NCBI RefSeq assembly: GCF_017573505.1
Contig: NZ_JAGEOJ010000001.1
Span: 682,001 to 746,000 of the forward strand
Direction: 5' to 3'
DNA: 64,000 nucleotides
Source of the DNA: Actinomadura barringtoniae
GTDB taxonomy: Bacteria; Actinomycetota; Actinomycetes; Streptosporangiales; Streptosporangiaceae
The notes beneath the pieces were generated by a model. That model did not search any database, was not told the DNA's origin, and saw only the letters and a program-made list of their open reading frames with translations. The position numbers were made by a program, and so were the translations under genes. Positions 15,892 to 23,966 of this stretch are shown one piece after another. The stretch's first letter is position 1. Each line of letters begins with the position of its first letter.

Positions 15892-18039
15892 CTAGGCGGT
15901 TGAACGGGACAACGCGCGGGTCATCCCGGCCAGGACGGTCGTCGCCAGGATCCAGCCCGCCGCGATCAGAACGGCGGCGAGCCACTGCCAGACGCCGCTC
16001 GGCGCGAACGCCTTCTCCTGCCCGAAATCGATGATCGGCAGCAGCAGGTCGAGGGTGTAGAGGAACGGGTTGAACTCGGGTCCCTTGCCACGTTCGGCCG
16101 CCCGGGGCGCGTCGAGCGCGAAGGCGAGCGTTCCGGCGGCCAGGAGCGCGATCAGCCAGAGGGCCGGGAGCAGAGGCTGGTAGCCGTAGCCGACCGTGAC
16201 GTCCTGCAGCCAGCCCCAGATCCGGCCGAGCGGCCCGAGCGTGGCGCGTCGCCGTCGCTGCTTGGCCAGCAGCACCTTGCGCGCCTCGGCGTCGTGGCCC
16301 AGGCGGCGGTACGCGCTGGCGAGCTGCTCGTACGGCTGCGGCAGATACGCGGGTCCGGAGCCTGGTCCGGAGCCTGGTCCGGGGCCGCCGGTCCGCTTGA
16401 GCAGGCGCAGTCTCTGGCGGACGGGCGTCGCGGGATCGAGGGCGTCGAACGTCATGCCGTCGAGATGGATCGCTGCGGCAGCGAGATAACTGTCGGGGGC
16501 GTCGCGCAGGGCTCCCAGCCGTGCGTTCCGCAGGTCGATCCCGCCCTCGATCGGTACGCGGGGACGCAGGTGAAGCTCGGTGATGCGCGCCTGTTCGGCC
16601 CTCAGCGCGATGCCGCCGGGATGGGCGAGCCGGGCGCCGATCAGGTTGACGACCCCCTTGACGGTGCCTCCGGCGAGCATGATCTCCCCCAGCACGGTCG
16701 CGTCCTTGGCCATCAGCGCCCCGCCGATCTCGATGTCCGTGCAGCCCAGGACGGGTCCGTCGGCACCCTTGGCGTCCAGGGTCGCGTCGGCGATCGTCAG
16801 GTCGCCGGTGATGCGCGCCGTACGCAGGACGATCGTTCCCTCGACCGACGCGCGGCGGGCGCGCAGGCCGCCGCCGACCGTGAGGCTGTGCGCCGGCAGC
16901 GCCTCGCCGCCCGGGTTGGTGAGAACGGCGTCGTCGAGGATCATGTCACCGGTGATCCCGGCGTGCGCGAGGATCATCGCGCCGTCGATGACGAAGCCCT
17001 TGTCGCAGAGCAGCGGGCCGCGCACGGTCAGCGCCGAGCCGTCGAACGGGGCCTGTCCCGTTGAGCTGAGGCGGGCTCCGGCCAGGTCGAGCACCGTGGA
17101 CAGGTCCGCGTCGACGAACCTGGCTCCGCCACGGGCCGTCAGATTGCGGCACAGCACGCCGCCCTCGCAGGTGAGGCGGTCGGCCTGCAGCGCATGGTCG
17201 TCGTCCTCGGCCAGGCTCGCGCCGGACAGGTCGAGGAGCCCGCCGATGCGGGCGCCGCGCAGGTAGAGGGAGCCCTCGGCCGTGAAGCCGGACCGGGCGA
17301 GCAGGTCGCCGCCGATCGTGGCGCCGCCGAGGCGGATCCGCCCGCGTACGACACCGCCGTCCAGGCACAGGTCGCCCTCGACGCCCAGCCGGGCCGCCTG
17401 CAGGGCCGTCTCGCCTGGGTTGGCGAACGTGGCGTCGGCGAGGTCGGCGCTGCCGCCTATCCGTGCGGCGTCCAGGCAGAGGTCACCGTGGGTCTTGAGC
17501 CCGCGTCCTCGCAGGCTGCCGCCGATGTGGAGGCGTTCGGCGTTCACGTCGGCAAGGTCGGCGCCGCGCAGGAAGAGGTCGCCCTTGACCTGCGCGGCGC
17601 CGAGATCGAGGCAGTCCCTGGCCTGGCAGCGGTCCAGCCGCAGATGGCCGTCGAACTCGGCACTGTCGGCGTTCAGGCCCGGCAGCGCGGAGCCCGACAG
17701 GTCGAACGAACGCAGCCGCGCCCATTCGGCGGTCGGCCGTTCCTCGAACCAGCAGCCGGTCAGCACCACCACGCAGGCGACCTCCGCGAAGTCCAGGGAG
17801 AGGCCGCCGGTGACGCGGGCGCCGATGAGCCGCAGTCCACGCGGATTGCCCCTCTCGGCGACAGTGGCGTCGCGGAGCAGCGAGGCCAGGAGCTCGGCGC
17901 GGACCGTTCGTTCAGGCCCCCAGCCCGAGCCGTGCGCCGGATCGTCCGCCGCTGGATCGCCGGTGCGCAGATCCAGCGGCTCGCCGCGCGAGAACGCCTC
18001 AGACAGCCGCTGCTCGGGCTCGGACAGATCCTCCAGCAC
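15892..18039 (-). CDS. Large beta-helical repeat protein with C-terminal membrane helices
   Basis: 715 residues. About residues 60-490 are a regular solenoid with repeats of the form 'GxLxLxGARIGGxLDLxGAxL', similar to pentapeptide/bactofilin-like helices. A Pro/Gly linker (GPGPGSGPGSGPA) and a short TPR-like helical stretch (YRRLGHDAEARKVLLAKQRRRRA) follow. Two or three membrane helices close the protein (about 620-640 and 680-705). Database relatives are often named 'membrane-associated oxidoreductase', but no redox motif is visible. Role unknown; a scaffold facing the cytoplasm is plausible. The GTG start follows GAGGTGG. Confidence 0.8.
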   Translation of the reverse strand: MLEDLSEPEQRLSEAFSRGEPLDLRTGDPAADDPAHGSGWGPERTVRAELLASLLRDATVAERGNPRGLRLIGARVTGGLSLDFAEVACVVVLTGCWFEERPTAEWARLRSFDLSGSALPGLNADSAEFDGHLRLDRCQARDCLDLGAAQVKGDLFLRGADLADVNAERLHIGGSLRGRGLKTHGDLCLDAARIGGSADLADATFANPGETALQAARLGVEGDLCLDGGVVRGRIRLGGATIGGDLLARSGFTAEGSLYLRGARIGGLLDLSGASLAEDDDHALQADRLTCEGGVLCRNLTARGGARFVDADLSTVLDLAGARLSSTGQAPFDGSALTVRGPLLCDKGFVIDGAMILAHAGITGDMILDDAVLTNPGGEALPAHSLTVGGGLRARRASVEGTIVLRTARITGDLTIADATLDAKGADGPVLGCTDIEIGGALMAKDATVLGEIMLAGGTVKGVVNLIGARLAHPGGIALRAEQARITELHLRPRVPIEGGIDLRNARLGALRDAPDSYLAAAAIHLDGMTFDALDPATPVRQRLRLLKRTGGPGPGSGPGSGPAYLPQPYEQLASAYRRLGHDAEARKVLLAKQRRRRATLGPLGRIWGWLQDVTVGYGYQPLLPALWLIALLAAGTLAFALDAPRAAERGKGPEFNPFLYTLDLLLPIIDFGQEKAFAPSGVWQWLAAVLIAAGWILATTVLAGMTRALSRSTA

Positions 18040-18092
18040 ACGACCACCTCAGGGCGTCCCGGCGACAGACACCCCATATCGTGCCGGAGCGG

Positions 18093-18530
18093 CTACACCT
18101 CAGACCGGCGAGCCTTGCGCTTGGAGGCCGCCTGCTGCGCGTCCAGGAAGGCGAAGACCAGGCCGCCGATCATCGCGAGGTTCTTCTGGAACTGAACGCG
18201 CTGCATCTTGCTGGTCCCCTCGTCGTCGATGGCCCAGAACGCGTGCCCCGCCAGCGTGGTCGGCACCAGCGACGCGGCCAGCACGGCGGTCGACACCCGC
18301 GGGAACAAGCCCAGCGCCAGCGTCGTGCCCGCGACCGCCATGGCGGCACCGTTCGCACGGACGAGCAGCTCGTCGTCCTCCGGCAGCGGCGCGACCTTGC
18401 GCACCGCCGCCAGCGTGCTCCCCGCCATCTCGACGCGGCCTCCCGGCTCGCGCGCCGCCTCGAACCCGAGGACGGCATAGGTCGATCCGGTCAGCGCCCG
18501 GGCTGCCACCCGGAGTGGATTGATGGTCAT
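18093..18530 (-). CDS. DoxX family membrane protein
   Basis: 145 residues with about four hydrophobic segments, including the start (LRVAARALTGSTYAVLGFEAA), a middle pair (AAMAVAGTTLALGLFPRVSTAVLAASLVPTTLAGHAFW) and the end (FQKNLAMIGGLVFAFLDA). The FQKNLAMIGGL motif is typical of DoxX/DoxD-like proteins. AGGAGGAGG precedes the ATG. Function in actinomycetes is unclear; relatives take part in redox homeostasis in some bacteria. It lies downstream of gntP on the same strand, 82 bp away. Confidence 0.85.
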   Translation of the reverse strand: MTINPLRVAARALTGSTYAVLGFEAAREPGGRVEMAGSTLAAVRKVAPLPEDDELLVRANGAAMAVAGTTLALGLFPRVSTAVLAASLVPTTLAGHAFWAIDDEGTSKMQRVQFQKNLAMIGGLVFAFLDAQQAASKRKARRSEV

Positions 18531-18612
18531 GTTCCTCCTCCTTCCACCCCTCGCATGATCTGATGCATGACCTGGCGCACCACCTTGTGCGGCCTGACCT
18601 GCGTCGGAACGG

Positions 18613-20142
18613 TCAGCCGACGGCGACGTTCATCAGCAGGACGCCGCCGAGGCCGAGCACGGCGAGGGCCGTCGTATAGCCGGTGCGGATCTTAATGGTG
18701 TCGAGGACCGAAAGGTTCAGGTACTGCTTGAACAGCCAGAACCCGGGGTCGTTGACGTGGCTGAGGGCGATGCTGCCGCAGGTGACGGCGAGGACCATGA
18801 GCTCGGGCGACGTCCCCGAGTTCTGAACGAGCGGGAGCACGATGCCGGCGGCCGTGACCACCGCGACCGACGCCGAGCCGACCGCGACGCGCACCAGCGC
18901 GGCGATCCCCCAGGCCAGCAGCAGCGGCGACACGTTCCAGCCGTGCGTGAAGTCCGCGATGTAGTCCGCGATCCCGGACTTGACCAGCACCTCCTTGAAC
19001 GCCCCGCCCGCACCGATGACCATGATGATCATCGCGATCGGCTTGATGGCCTCGTTGCACGACGCCATCGCCGCCTCGAACCGGTTGCGCGTCGCGGCGG
19101 CCACAGACGACCTGGGCGCGGTCACCGTGCCGCCGTCGCCGGGCTTGGGTGCCGCCGCCGTGCCGCCATCGCCGGGCTTGGGTGCCGCCGCCGTGCCGCC
19201 GTCGCCGGGCTTGGGTGAGTCGTCGCCGTTGCCGGTCCTGGGCGAGCCGCCGGCGGCAGGGGTGCTGCCGGCGTCAGTCGTGGTCGTCTGGGCGATCTTG
19301 GGGCCCAGGAGGACGACGGCCAGGAGGAGGGCGATGAGCAGGGCGATCGGGGCCTCGCCGAAGAACTCCAGGTACTCGCGGACCTTGTCGTCCTCGCCCA
19401 GGCTGAGCTCGGCGACGGCGGAGGCGGCCATGAGCGCGATCGGGGTGATGACGATCGCCATGCAGGTGCCGAACCCGGGCAGGTCCTCCTCGTCGAACTC
19501 CCGCTCGGTGATGAGCGAGACCGGCAGGCTCGGGTTGATGCGCTTGACGTACGCCAGCCGGGGCCAGACGAAGCAGACCAGCGCGGCGGACACGATGGCG
19601 ATCGGGAGGCCGTACAGCAGGGTGACGCCCTGGCTGGCGTGGAACGTCTCGGTCACCGCCGCCGGGCCGGGGTGCGGCGGCAGGAAGCTGTGCATGGTCG
19701 ACAGGGTCATCGACATGGGGAGGCCGACCCACAGCAGGGGAAGCCGGTATTCGCGGACGATGGTGAAGACCAGCGGGATGAGCAGGACGAAGCCCACCTC
19801 GTAGAACATCGTGATGCCGATGCAGGTCGCGGTCAGGACCATGGCGAGCTGAACGCGGCCGATGCCGAAGACGTTCACCACCGAGGTGGCGATGCGCTGG
19901 GCGGCGCCGCTGTCGGCGAGGACCTTGCCGAGCATCGCGCCGAACCCGAGGATCAGGATCAGCTCGTCCAGCTGGTCGCCGACCCCGGACACGATGGCGT
20001 CGTAGATCTTGGGCAGCGCCATGCCGCGCGCGACGCCGACGAACAGCGCCGCGACGAACAGCGCGATGAAGCCGTTGATCTTGTACCTGGTCATCATCAC
20101 CAGGAGCAGCACCACGGCGAGCGCCACGATGACGAGGGGCAT
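18613..20142 (-). CDS. GntP family permease, probable glucarate/sugar-acid transporter
   Basis: 509 residues with about 12 membrane helices. GntP hallmarks include a start such as LVIVALAVVLLLVMMTRYKINGFIAL, LSTMHSFLPPHPGPAA and the conserved C-terminal SHVNDPGFWLFKQY. Typical family members have 440-450 residues. The excess is a hydrophilic loop (about 290-345) containing three near-identical PKPGDGGTAAA units. It imports gluconate-like sugar acids. Here the shared promoter with the glucarate genes makes D-glucarate or galactarate the likely substrate. The ATG has only a weak Shine-Dalgarno. Confidence 0.9.
   Translation of the reverse strand: MPLVIVALAVVLLLVMMTRYKINGFIALFVAALFVGVARGMALPKIYDAIVSGVGDQLDELILILGFGAMLGKVLADSGAAQRIATSVVNVFGIGRVQLAMVLTATCIGITMFYEVGFVLLIPLVFTIVREYRLPLLWVGLPMSMTLSTMHSFLPPHPGPAAVTETFHASQGVTLLYGLPIAIVSAALVCFVWPRLAYVKRINPSLPVSLITEREFDEEDLPGFGTCMAIVITPIALMAASAVAELSLGEDDKVREYLEFFGEAPIALLIALLLAVVLLGPKIAQTTTTDAGSTPAAGGSPRTGNGDDSPKPGDGGTAAAPKPGDGGTAAAPKPGDGGTVTAPRSSVAAATRNRFEAAMASCNEAIKPIAMIIMVIGAGGAFKEVLVKSGIADYIADFTHGWNVSPLLLAWGIAALVRVAVGSASVAVVTAAGIVLPLVQNSGTSPELMVLAVTCGSIALSHVNDPGFWLFKQYLNLSVLDTIKIRTGYTTALAVLGLGGVLLMNVAVG
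19119..19218 (-). repeat. 33-bp tandem repeat inside gntP (about 3 units)
   Basis: Three near-identical 33-bp units, each containing GTCGCCGGGCTTGGG or a close variant on the plus strand, encode PKPGDGGTAAA on the coding strand. They sit in a cytoplasmic or external loop, not in a membrane helix, so copy number could vary without destroying transport. Confidence 0.8.
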
Positions 20143-20170
20143 GAGGGATCAGCTCTTTCCACGAGTCCGC

Positions 20171-20296
20171 TGGGGGTGGGGGCTGGGAGCGGTGGGGCGG
20201 GGAGCAGGGGCTGGGGCTGGGGCTGGGAGCGGTGGGGCTGGAGTGGCCGGGGCTGGGAGCGGGGCGGGGGTTGGGAGCGGGGCGGGGGTTGGGGAA
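20171..20296. repeat. GGGGCTGGG-type low-complexity tract in the gntP leader
   Basis: The plus strand carries repeated GGGGCT, GGGAGCGG and GGGCGGGGGTT units over about 125 bp. The many closely spaced G3-5 runs could fold into G-quadruplexes on the template strand of gntP, and the mRNA leader would be C-rich. It lies between the mapped-by-motif gntP promoter and the gntP start. Confidence 0.75.
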
Positions 20297-20335
20297 CGGT
20301 GTGATGGAGGTCACCGGGGTGGTCGTTATCGCGGA

Positions 20336-20400
20336 AGCCTAGGAACGTGGTTCATGCGTGTCCAACCCCGATGAGACATCGAGTGATACCTTCGCGGCAT
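20336..20400 (-). promoter_or_regulatory. gntP promoter with LysR-type box (also abuts the lysR start)
   Basis: Read on the minus strand: box ATGCCGCGAAGGTAT (20400-20386), 20 bp, -35 TTGGAC (20365-20360), 18 bp, -10 TAGGCT (20341-20336). The box fits the LysR T-N11-A rule with inverted arms. The lysR ATG begins 2 bp beyond the box on the other strand, so occupancy would also affect lysR expression. Confidence 0.75.
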
Positions 20401-20401
20401 C

Positions 20402-21286
20402 ATGTTCTCGTTCGAGCAACTGCGCGGCTTCGTCGCCGTCGCCGAGGAGCTGCACTTCGGCCGGGCCGCCGAGCGCCTCAACATGACGCAGCCGCCGCTC
20501 AGCCGGCAGATCCAGAAGCTGGAACGGTCGATCGGCGTCCAGCTCTTCGAGCGCGACAACCGCCGGGTCGAGCTGACCGCGGCCGGGGCGGCGTTCCTGG
20601 CGGAGGCGCGGCGCCTGCTCGCGCTCGCCGACAACGCCCCCGACATGGCGCGGCGGATCTCGGCCGGGTCCGCCGGTACGGTGCGCGTCGGGTTCACCGC
20701 GGCGTCGACGTTCGCCACGCTGCCGGCGATCCTGCGGCGCATCGACGAGCGCCTGCCGGACGTCGACGTGGACCTGTACGAGATGGTGACGCAGGAGCAG
20801 ACCGAGGCGCTGCTCGCACACGAACTGGACCTCGGGCTGGCGCGCCCGCCGTTCGACGGAGAGGTCTTCGACTCGCGGGCGATCAGCCGCGAGCGCATCA
20901 TGGTGGCCGCGCCGTCCGGGCACAGGCTGACCGGGCTGGGCCGCCTGGTCGAGCCCGCGGACCTGGCGAGCGAGCCGCTCATCATGCACACGCCGGGCAA
21001 GGCCCGCTACTTCTACGACCTGGTCGTCAGCCTCGTTCCGATCATGCATCAGAACGTGGTGCACAGCGTGAGCCAGGTGCTGACGATGGTCTGGCTGGTG
21101 TCGGCGGGCCGGGGTATCGCGTTCGTGCCCGAGGCCGCCACGCGTCTCGGGATCGACGGCGTCGAGTACCTGCCGCTGCCGGACTGGGTCGGCACGCCGG
21201 TCGAGTTGCATCTGCTGTGGCTCAAGGAGCAGCGGAACCCGGCGCTGTGGCGGGTGCTCGACCATCTCGAGGGCCTGACCGTGTGA
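20402..21286 (+). CDS. LysR family regulator of the glucarate genes
   Basis: 294 residues. N-terminal winged HTH with LRGFVAVAEELHFGRAAERLNMTQPPLSRQIQKLERSIGVQLFER (about 5-50), then the two-lobed effector domain. It is divergent from gntP and upstream of gudD, and a matching LysR box lies in front of gntP, gudD and kdgD. Activation of all three units by glucarate, galactarate or a dehydrated intermediate is inferred. The ATG sits 2 bp after a box and has no Shine-Dalgarno, so the mRNA is probably leaderless and autoregulated. Confidence 0.92.
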   Translation: MFSFEQLRGFVAVAEELHFGRAAERLNMTQPPLSRQIQKLERSIGVQLFERDNRRVELTAAGAAFLAEARRLLALADNAPDMARRISAGSAGTVRVGFTAASTFATLPAILRRIDERLPDVDVDLYEMVTQEQTEALLAHELDLGLARPPFDGEVFDSRAISRERIMVAAPSGHRLTGLGRLVEPADLASEPLIMHTPGKARYFYDLVVSLVPIMHQNVVHSVSQVLTMVWLVSAGRGIAFVPEAATRLGIDGVEYLPLPDWVGTPVELHLLWLKEQRNPALWRVLDHLEGLTV

Positions 21287-21350
21287 TACTCGTACGGTAT
21301 TGAGCAATGCGGTCTTTGTCTTGGACGGGCATCAACGGTCGTCCTACCGT
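21286..21350 (+). promoter_or_regulatory. gudD promoter with LysR-type box
   Basis: Box ATACTCGTACGGTAT (21286-21300), 20 bp, -35 TTGGAC (21321-21326), 18 bp, -10 TACCGT (21345-21350). The box overlaps the last base of the lysR stop codon. Transcription would start about 35 bp upstream of the gudD GTG. Element types and spacings are identical to the gntP and kdgD promoters. Confidence 0.75.
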
Positions 21351-21391
21351 GGGCAGGGCTCCTGCCGGCGCCTCCCCCGAAGGATGAACCC

Positions 21392-22747
21392 GTGTCGTCA
21401 CGTACGCCCACCATCGCGTCGGTCGAGGTCGTCCCCGTCGCCGGCCACGACTCCATGCTGCTCAACCTGTCCGGCGCGCACGGGCCGTTCTTCACCCGCA
21501 ACATCGCGATCGTGACCGACAGCGAGGGACGGGTCGGTCTGGGCGAGGTGCCCGGCGGCGCGGCCATCGCCGACACGATCCGCGATGCTGGTGAGCTGCT
21601 GGCCGGTCGGCCCGTGCCGCGGCTCGGGCGGCTGCTGAACGAGGTGACGCGGCGGTTCGCCGAACGCGATCGGGGTGGCCGCGGGCTCCAGACGTTCGAC
21701 CAGCGCACGACCATCCACGCCGTGACCGCGCTGGAGTCGGCGCTGCTCGACCTGCTCGGGCAGCACCTGGAGGTTCCCGTCGCTGAGCTTCTCGGGGACG
21801 GGATTCAGCGCGATGTCGTGCCGGTGCTCGGCTATCTGTTCTATGTCGGCGACGCCGCGGCGACCGGTCTTCCTTATGTGATCGAGGACCGGGCCGGCTC
21901 GGCGGCCTCGGTTGAAGACGGCGGCTGGGAACGGCTTCGGCGGCGTCCGGCGCTTGACGCGGGGGCGATCGTGGCGCTGGCCGAGGCCGCGCAGGCGCGG
22001 TATGGGTTCCGCGACTTCAAGCTCAAGGGCGGCGTGCTGCCGGGCGAGCGGGAGATGGACGCCGTACGTGCGCTGGCGGCTCGCTTCCCGGACGCGCGGG
22101 TGACCGTGGATCCGAACGGCGCCTGGTCGCTGGCCGAGGCCGTCGCGGTGTGCCGTGGCGCGGGTGACGTGCTCGCGTACGCGGAGGACCCGTGCGGCGC
22201 GGAGGACGGGCTGTCGGGGCGGGAGGCGATGGCGGAGTTCCGGCGGGCGACCGGGCTGCCGACCGCCACCAACATGATCGCGACCGACTGGCGGCAACTG
22301 GCGCACGCGATCCGTTCCAACGCGGTCGACATCCCGCTCGCCGACCCGCACTTCTGGACGATGCGAGGCTCCATCCGGGTGGCGCAGCTGTGCCACGACT
22401 TCGGCCTGACGTGGGGCTCGCACTCCAACAACCACTTCGACATCTCACTCGCGATGTTCACGCACGTGGGCGCCGCCGCGCCGGGTGACATCACGGCCCT
22501 GGACACGCACTGGATCTGGCAGGACGGCCAGCGGCTGACCGTCGCGCCGTTCGAGATCGAGGACGGTGGCATCGCCGTGCCGGAACGGCGGCCTGGGCTG
22601 GGTGTCGAGCTGGACCGGGAGGCCTTGGCCGCGGCGCATGAGCTGTACGTGAAGCACGCGATGGGCGCGCGGGACGACTCGGTCGCGATGCAGAGCCTCA
22701 TCCCCGGTTGGACCTTCGACCCGAAGCGCCCCGCGCTGGTCCGCTGA
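21392..22747 (+). CDS. gudD: D-glucarate dehydratase
   Basis: 451-residue enolase-superfamily enzyme of the glucarate dehydratase group. It has the KxK base motif in FKLKGG (Lys209, Lys211), the metal ligand region [10 protein letters not shown] (about 238), ATNMIATDW (about 296) and the His motif [15 protein letters not shown] (about 340). It dehydrates D-glucarate to 5-dehydro-4-deoxy-D-glucarate. The GTG start follows AAGGA; an overlapping ATG at 21384 is out of frame. It is transcribed alone behind its own LysR-box promoter and converges with the second dehydratase gene. Confidence 0.95.
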   Translation: MSSRTPTIASVEVVPVAGHDSMLLNLSGAHGPFFTRNIAIVTDSEGRVGLGEVPGGAAIADTIRDAGELLAGRPVPRLGRLLNEVTRRFAERDRGGRGLQTFDQRTTIHAVTALESALLDLLGQHLEVPVAELLGDGIQRDVVPVLGYLFYVGDAAATGLPYVIEDRAGSAASVEDGGWERLRRRPALDAGAIVALAEAAQARYGFRDFKLKGGVLPGEREMDAVRALAARFPDARVTVDPNGAWSLAEAVAVCRGAGDVLAYAEDPCGAEDGLSGREAMAEFRRATGLPTATNMIATDWRQLAHAIRSNAVDIPLADPHFWTMRGSIRVAQLCHDFGLTWGSHSNNHFDISLAMFTHVGAAAPGDITALDTHWIWQDGQRLTVAPFEIEDGGIAVPERRPGLGVELDREALAAAHELYVKHAMGARDDSVAMQSLIPGWTFDPKRPALVR

Positions 22748-22814
22748 TTGCCGGGGCTCAGCCGATCGCCGGGGCTCAGCCGATCGCCGGGGCTCAGCCG
22801 ATTGCCGGGGCTCA
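22746..22814. repeat. 18-bp tandem repeat between gudD and the second dehydratase (about 4 units)
   Basis: Units GATTGCCGGGGCTCAGCC at 22746, 22764, 22782 and 22800 (last one partial), differing at one base. The array fills the gap between two convergent genes and overlaps both stop codons. No spacers are present, so this is not CRISPR. Confidence 0.9.
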
Positions 22815-23966
22815 GGGGAGCTTGCCGAACTCCGCCGTTCCTACCGTCCAGGCGCGGGCCTGGTCGGTCAGTGTGATCCCGAGGCCGGGCCGCGCGGACA
22901 CGTGCATGCGCCCGCCGCTCGTCTCCAGGCGTTCGTTGAACAGCGGCGCCAGCCAGTCGAAGTGCTCCACCCACGGCTCGATCGGGTACGCGGCGGCCAG
23001 GTGCAGGTGGATCTCCATCGCGAAGTGCGGCGCGATCTCCAGCTGCTTGTTCTCCGCGTATGCGGCGAGCTTGAGAAACTGGGTGATGCCGCCGATCCGC
23101 GGCGCGTCCGGCTGCACGATGTCGGCCGCGCCGGCGTCGATCAGCCGTACGTGCTCGGCCACGCTGGAGAGCATCTCGCCGGTCGCGATCGGGGTGTCGA
23201 GCGCGCGGGCCAGGTTCGCGTGACCGTCGGCGTCGTAGGCGTCCAGCGGCTCCTCGATCCAGACCAGGTTGAACGGCTCGAACAGCCGCCCCATCCGCAT
23301 CGCCGTCGCGCGGTCCCACTGCTGGTTCGCGTCCACCATGATCGGCACGTCCGGGTCCAGCGCTTCCCGTACGACCGTGACGCGTGCGATGTCCTGCCTC
23401 CAGTCGGGCTGGCCGACCTTCAGCTTGATCGCCCCGATGCCCGCCGCCAGCGACCTCTTGGCGTTCTCGATGACCGCGTCGATCGGGGTGTGCAGGAAGC
23501 CGCCGGAGGTGTTGTACGTACGGACCGAGTCGCGATGCGCGCCGAGCAGCTTCGCCAGCGGGAGCCCTGCGCGCTTGGCCTTGAGATCCCATAGCGCGAC
23601 GTCGATCGCGGCGATGGCCTGAACGGCGAGCCCGGAACGTCCGACCGAGGCGCCCGCCCAGGTGAGCTTGGTCCAGATCTTGCCGATGTCGGACGGGTCC
23701 TCGCCGATGAGGATGGGCGCGATCTCTTGGGCGTGCGCGAACTGGCCGGGGCCGCCCGCGCGCTTGGAGTACGAGAACCCGATGCCCTCGTGGCCGTTCT
23801 CGCTGGTGATCTCGGCGAAGAGGAAGACCACCTCGGTCATCGGCTTCTGCCGACCGCTGAGCACCTTCGCGTCACTGATCGGGTTGCGCAGCGGCAGCAC
23901 GATCGAGGAGAGCTTCACACGCGCGATCCGGTCGGTCGTCGCCGCGCCTTCGTTCAGGTTGCTCAT
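22812..23966 (-). CDS. Enolase-superfamily dehydratase, talarate/galactarate dehydratase-like
   Basis: 384 residues, mandelate racemase subgroup. It has the base motif IKLKVGQPDW, metal ligands in MVDANQQW, WIEEPL and TGEML, and the His base in PHFAMEIHLHLAAAYP. These fit L-talarate/galactarate dehydratase. The ATG overlaps the aldehyde dehydrogenase stop (ATGA), so it is the third gene of the kdgD operon. It likely feeds galactarate or a related acid sugar into the same 5-dehydro-4-deoxyglucarate pool as GudD. Exact substrate among the diacid sugars is not certain. Confidence 0.88.
   Translation of the reverse strand: MSNLNEGAATTDRIARVKLSSIVLPLRNPISDAKVLSGRQKPMTEVVFLFAEITSENGHEGIGFSYSKRAGGPGQFAHAQEIAPILIGEDPSDIGKIWTKLTWAGASVGRSGLAVQAIAAIDVALWDLKAKRAGLPLAKLLGAHRDSVRTYNTSGGFLHTPIDAVIENAKRSLAAGIGAIKLKVGQPDWRQDIARVTVVREALDPDVPIMVDANQQWDRATAMRMGRLFEPFNLVWIEEPLDAYDADGHANLARALDTPIATGEMLSSVAEHVRLIDAGAADIVQPDAPRIGGITQFLKLAAYAENKQLEIAPHFAMEIHLHLAAAYPIEPWVEHFDWLAPLFNERLETSGGRMHVSARPGLGITLTDQARAWTVGTAEFGKLP

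Noticed and set aside
15892..18039. Annotation as membrane-associated oxidoreductase
   Set aside because: No Rossmann, flavin, haem or Fe-S motif is visible in the solenoid.
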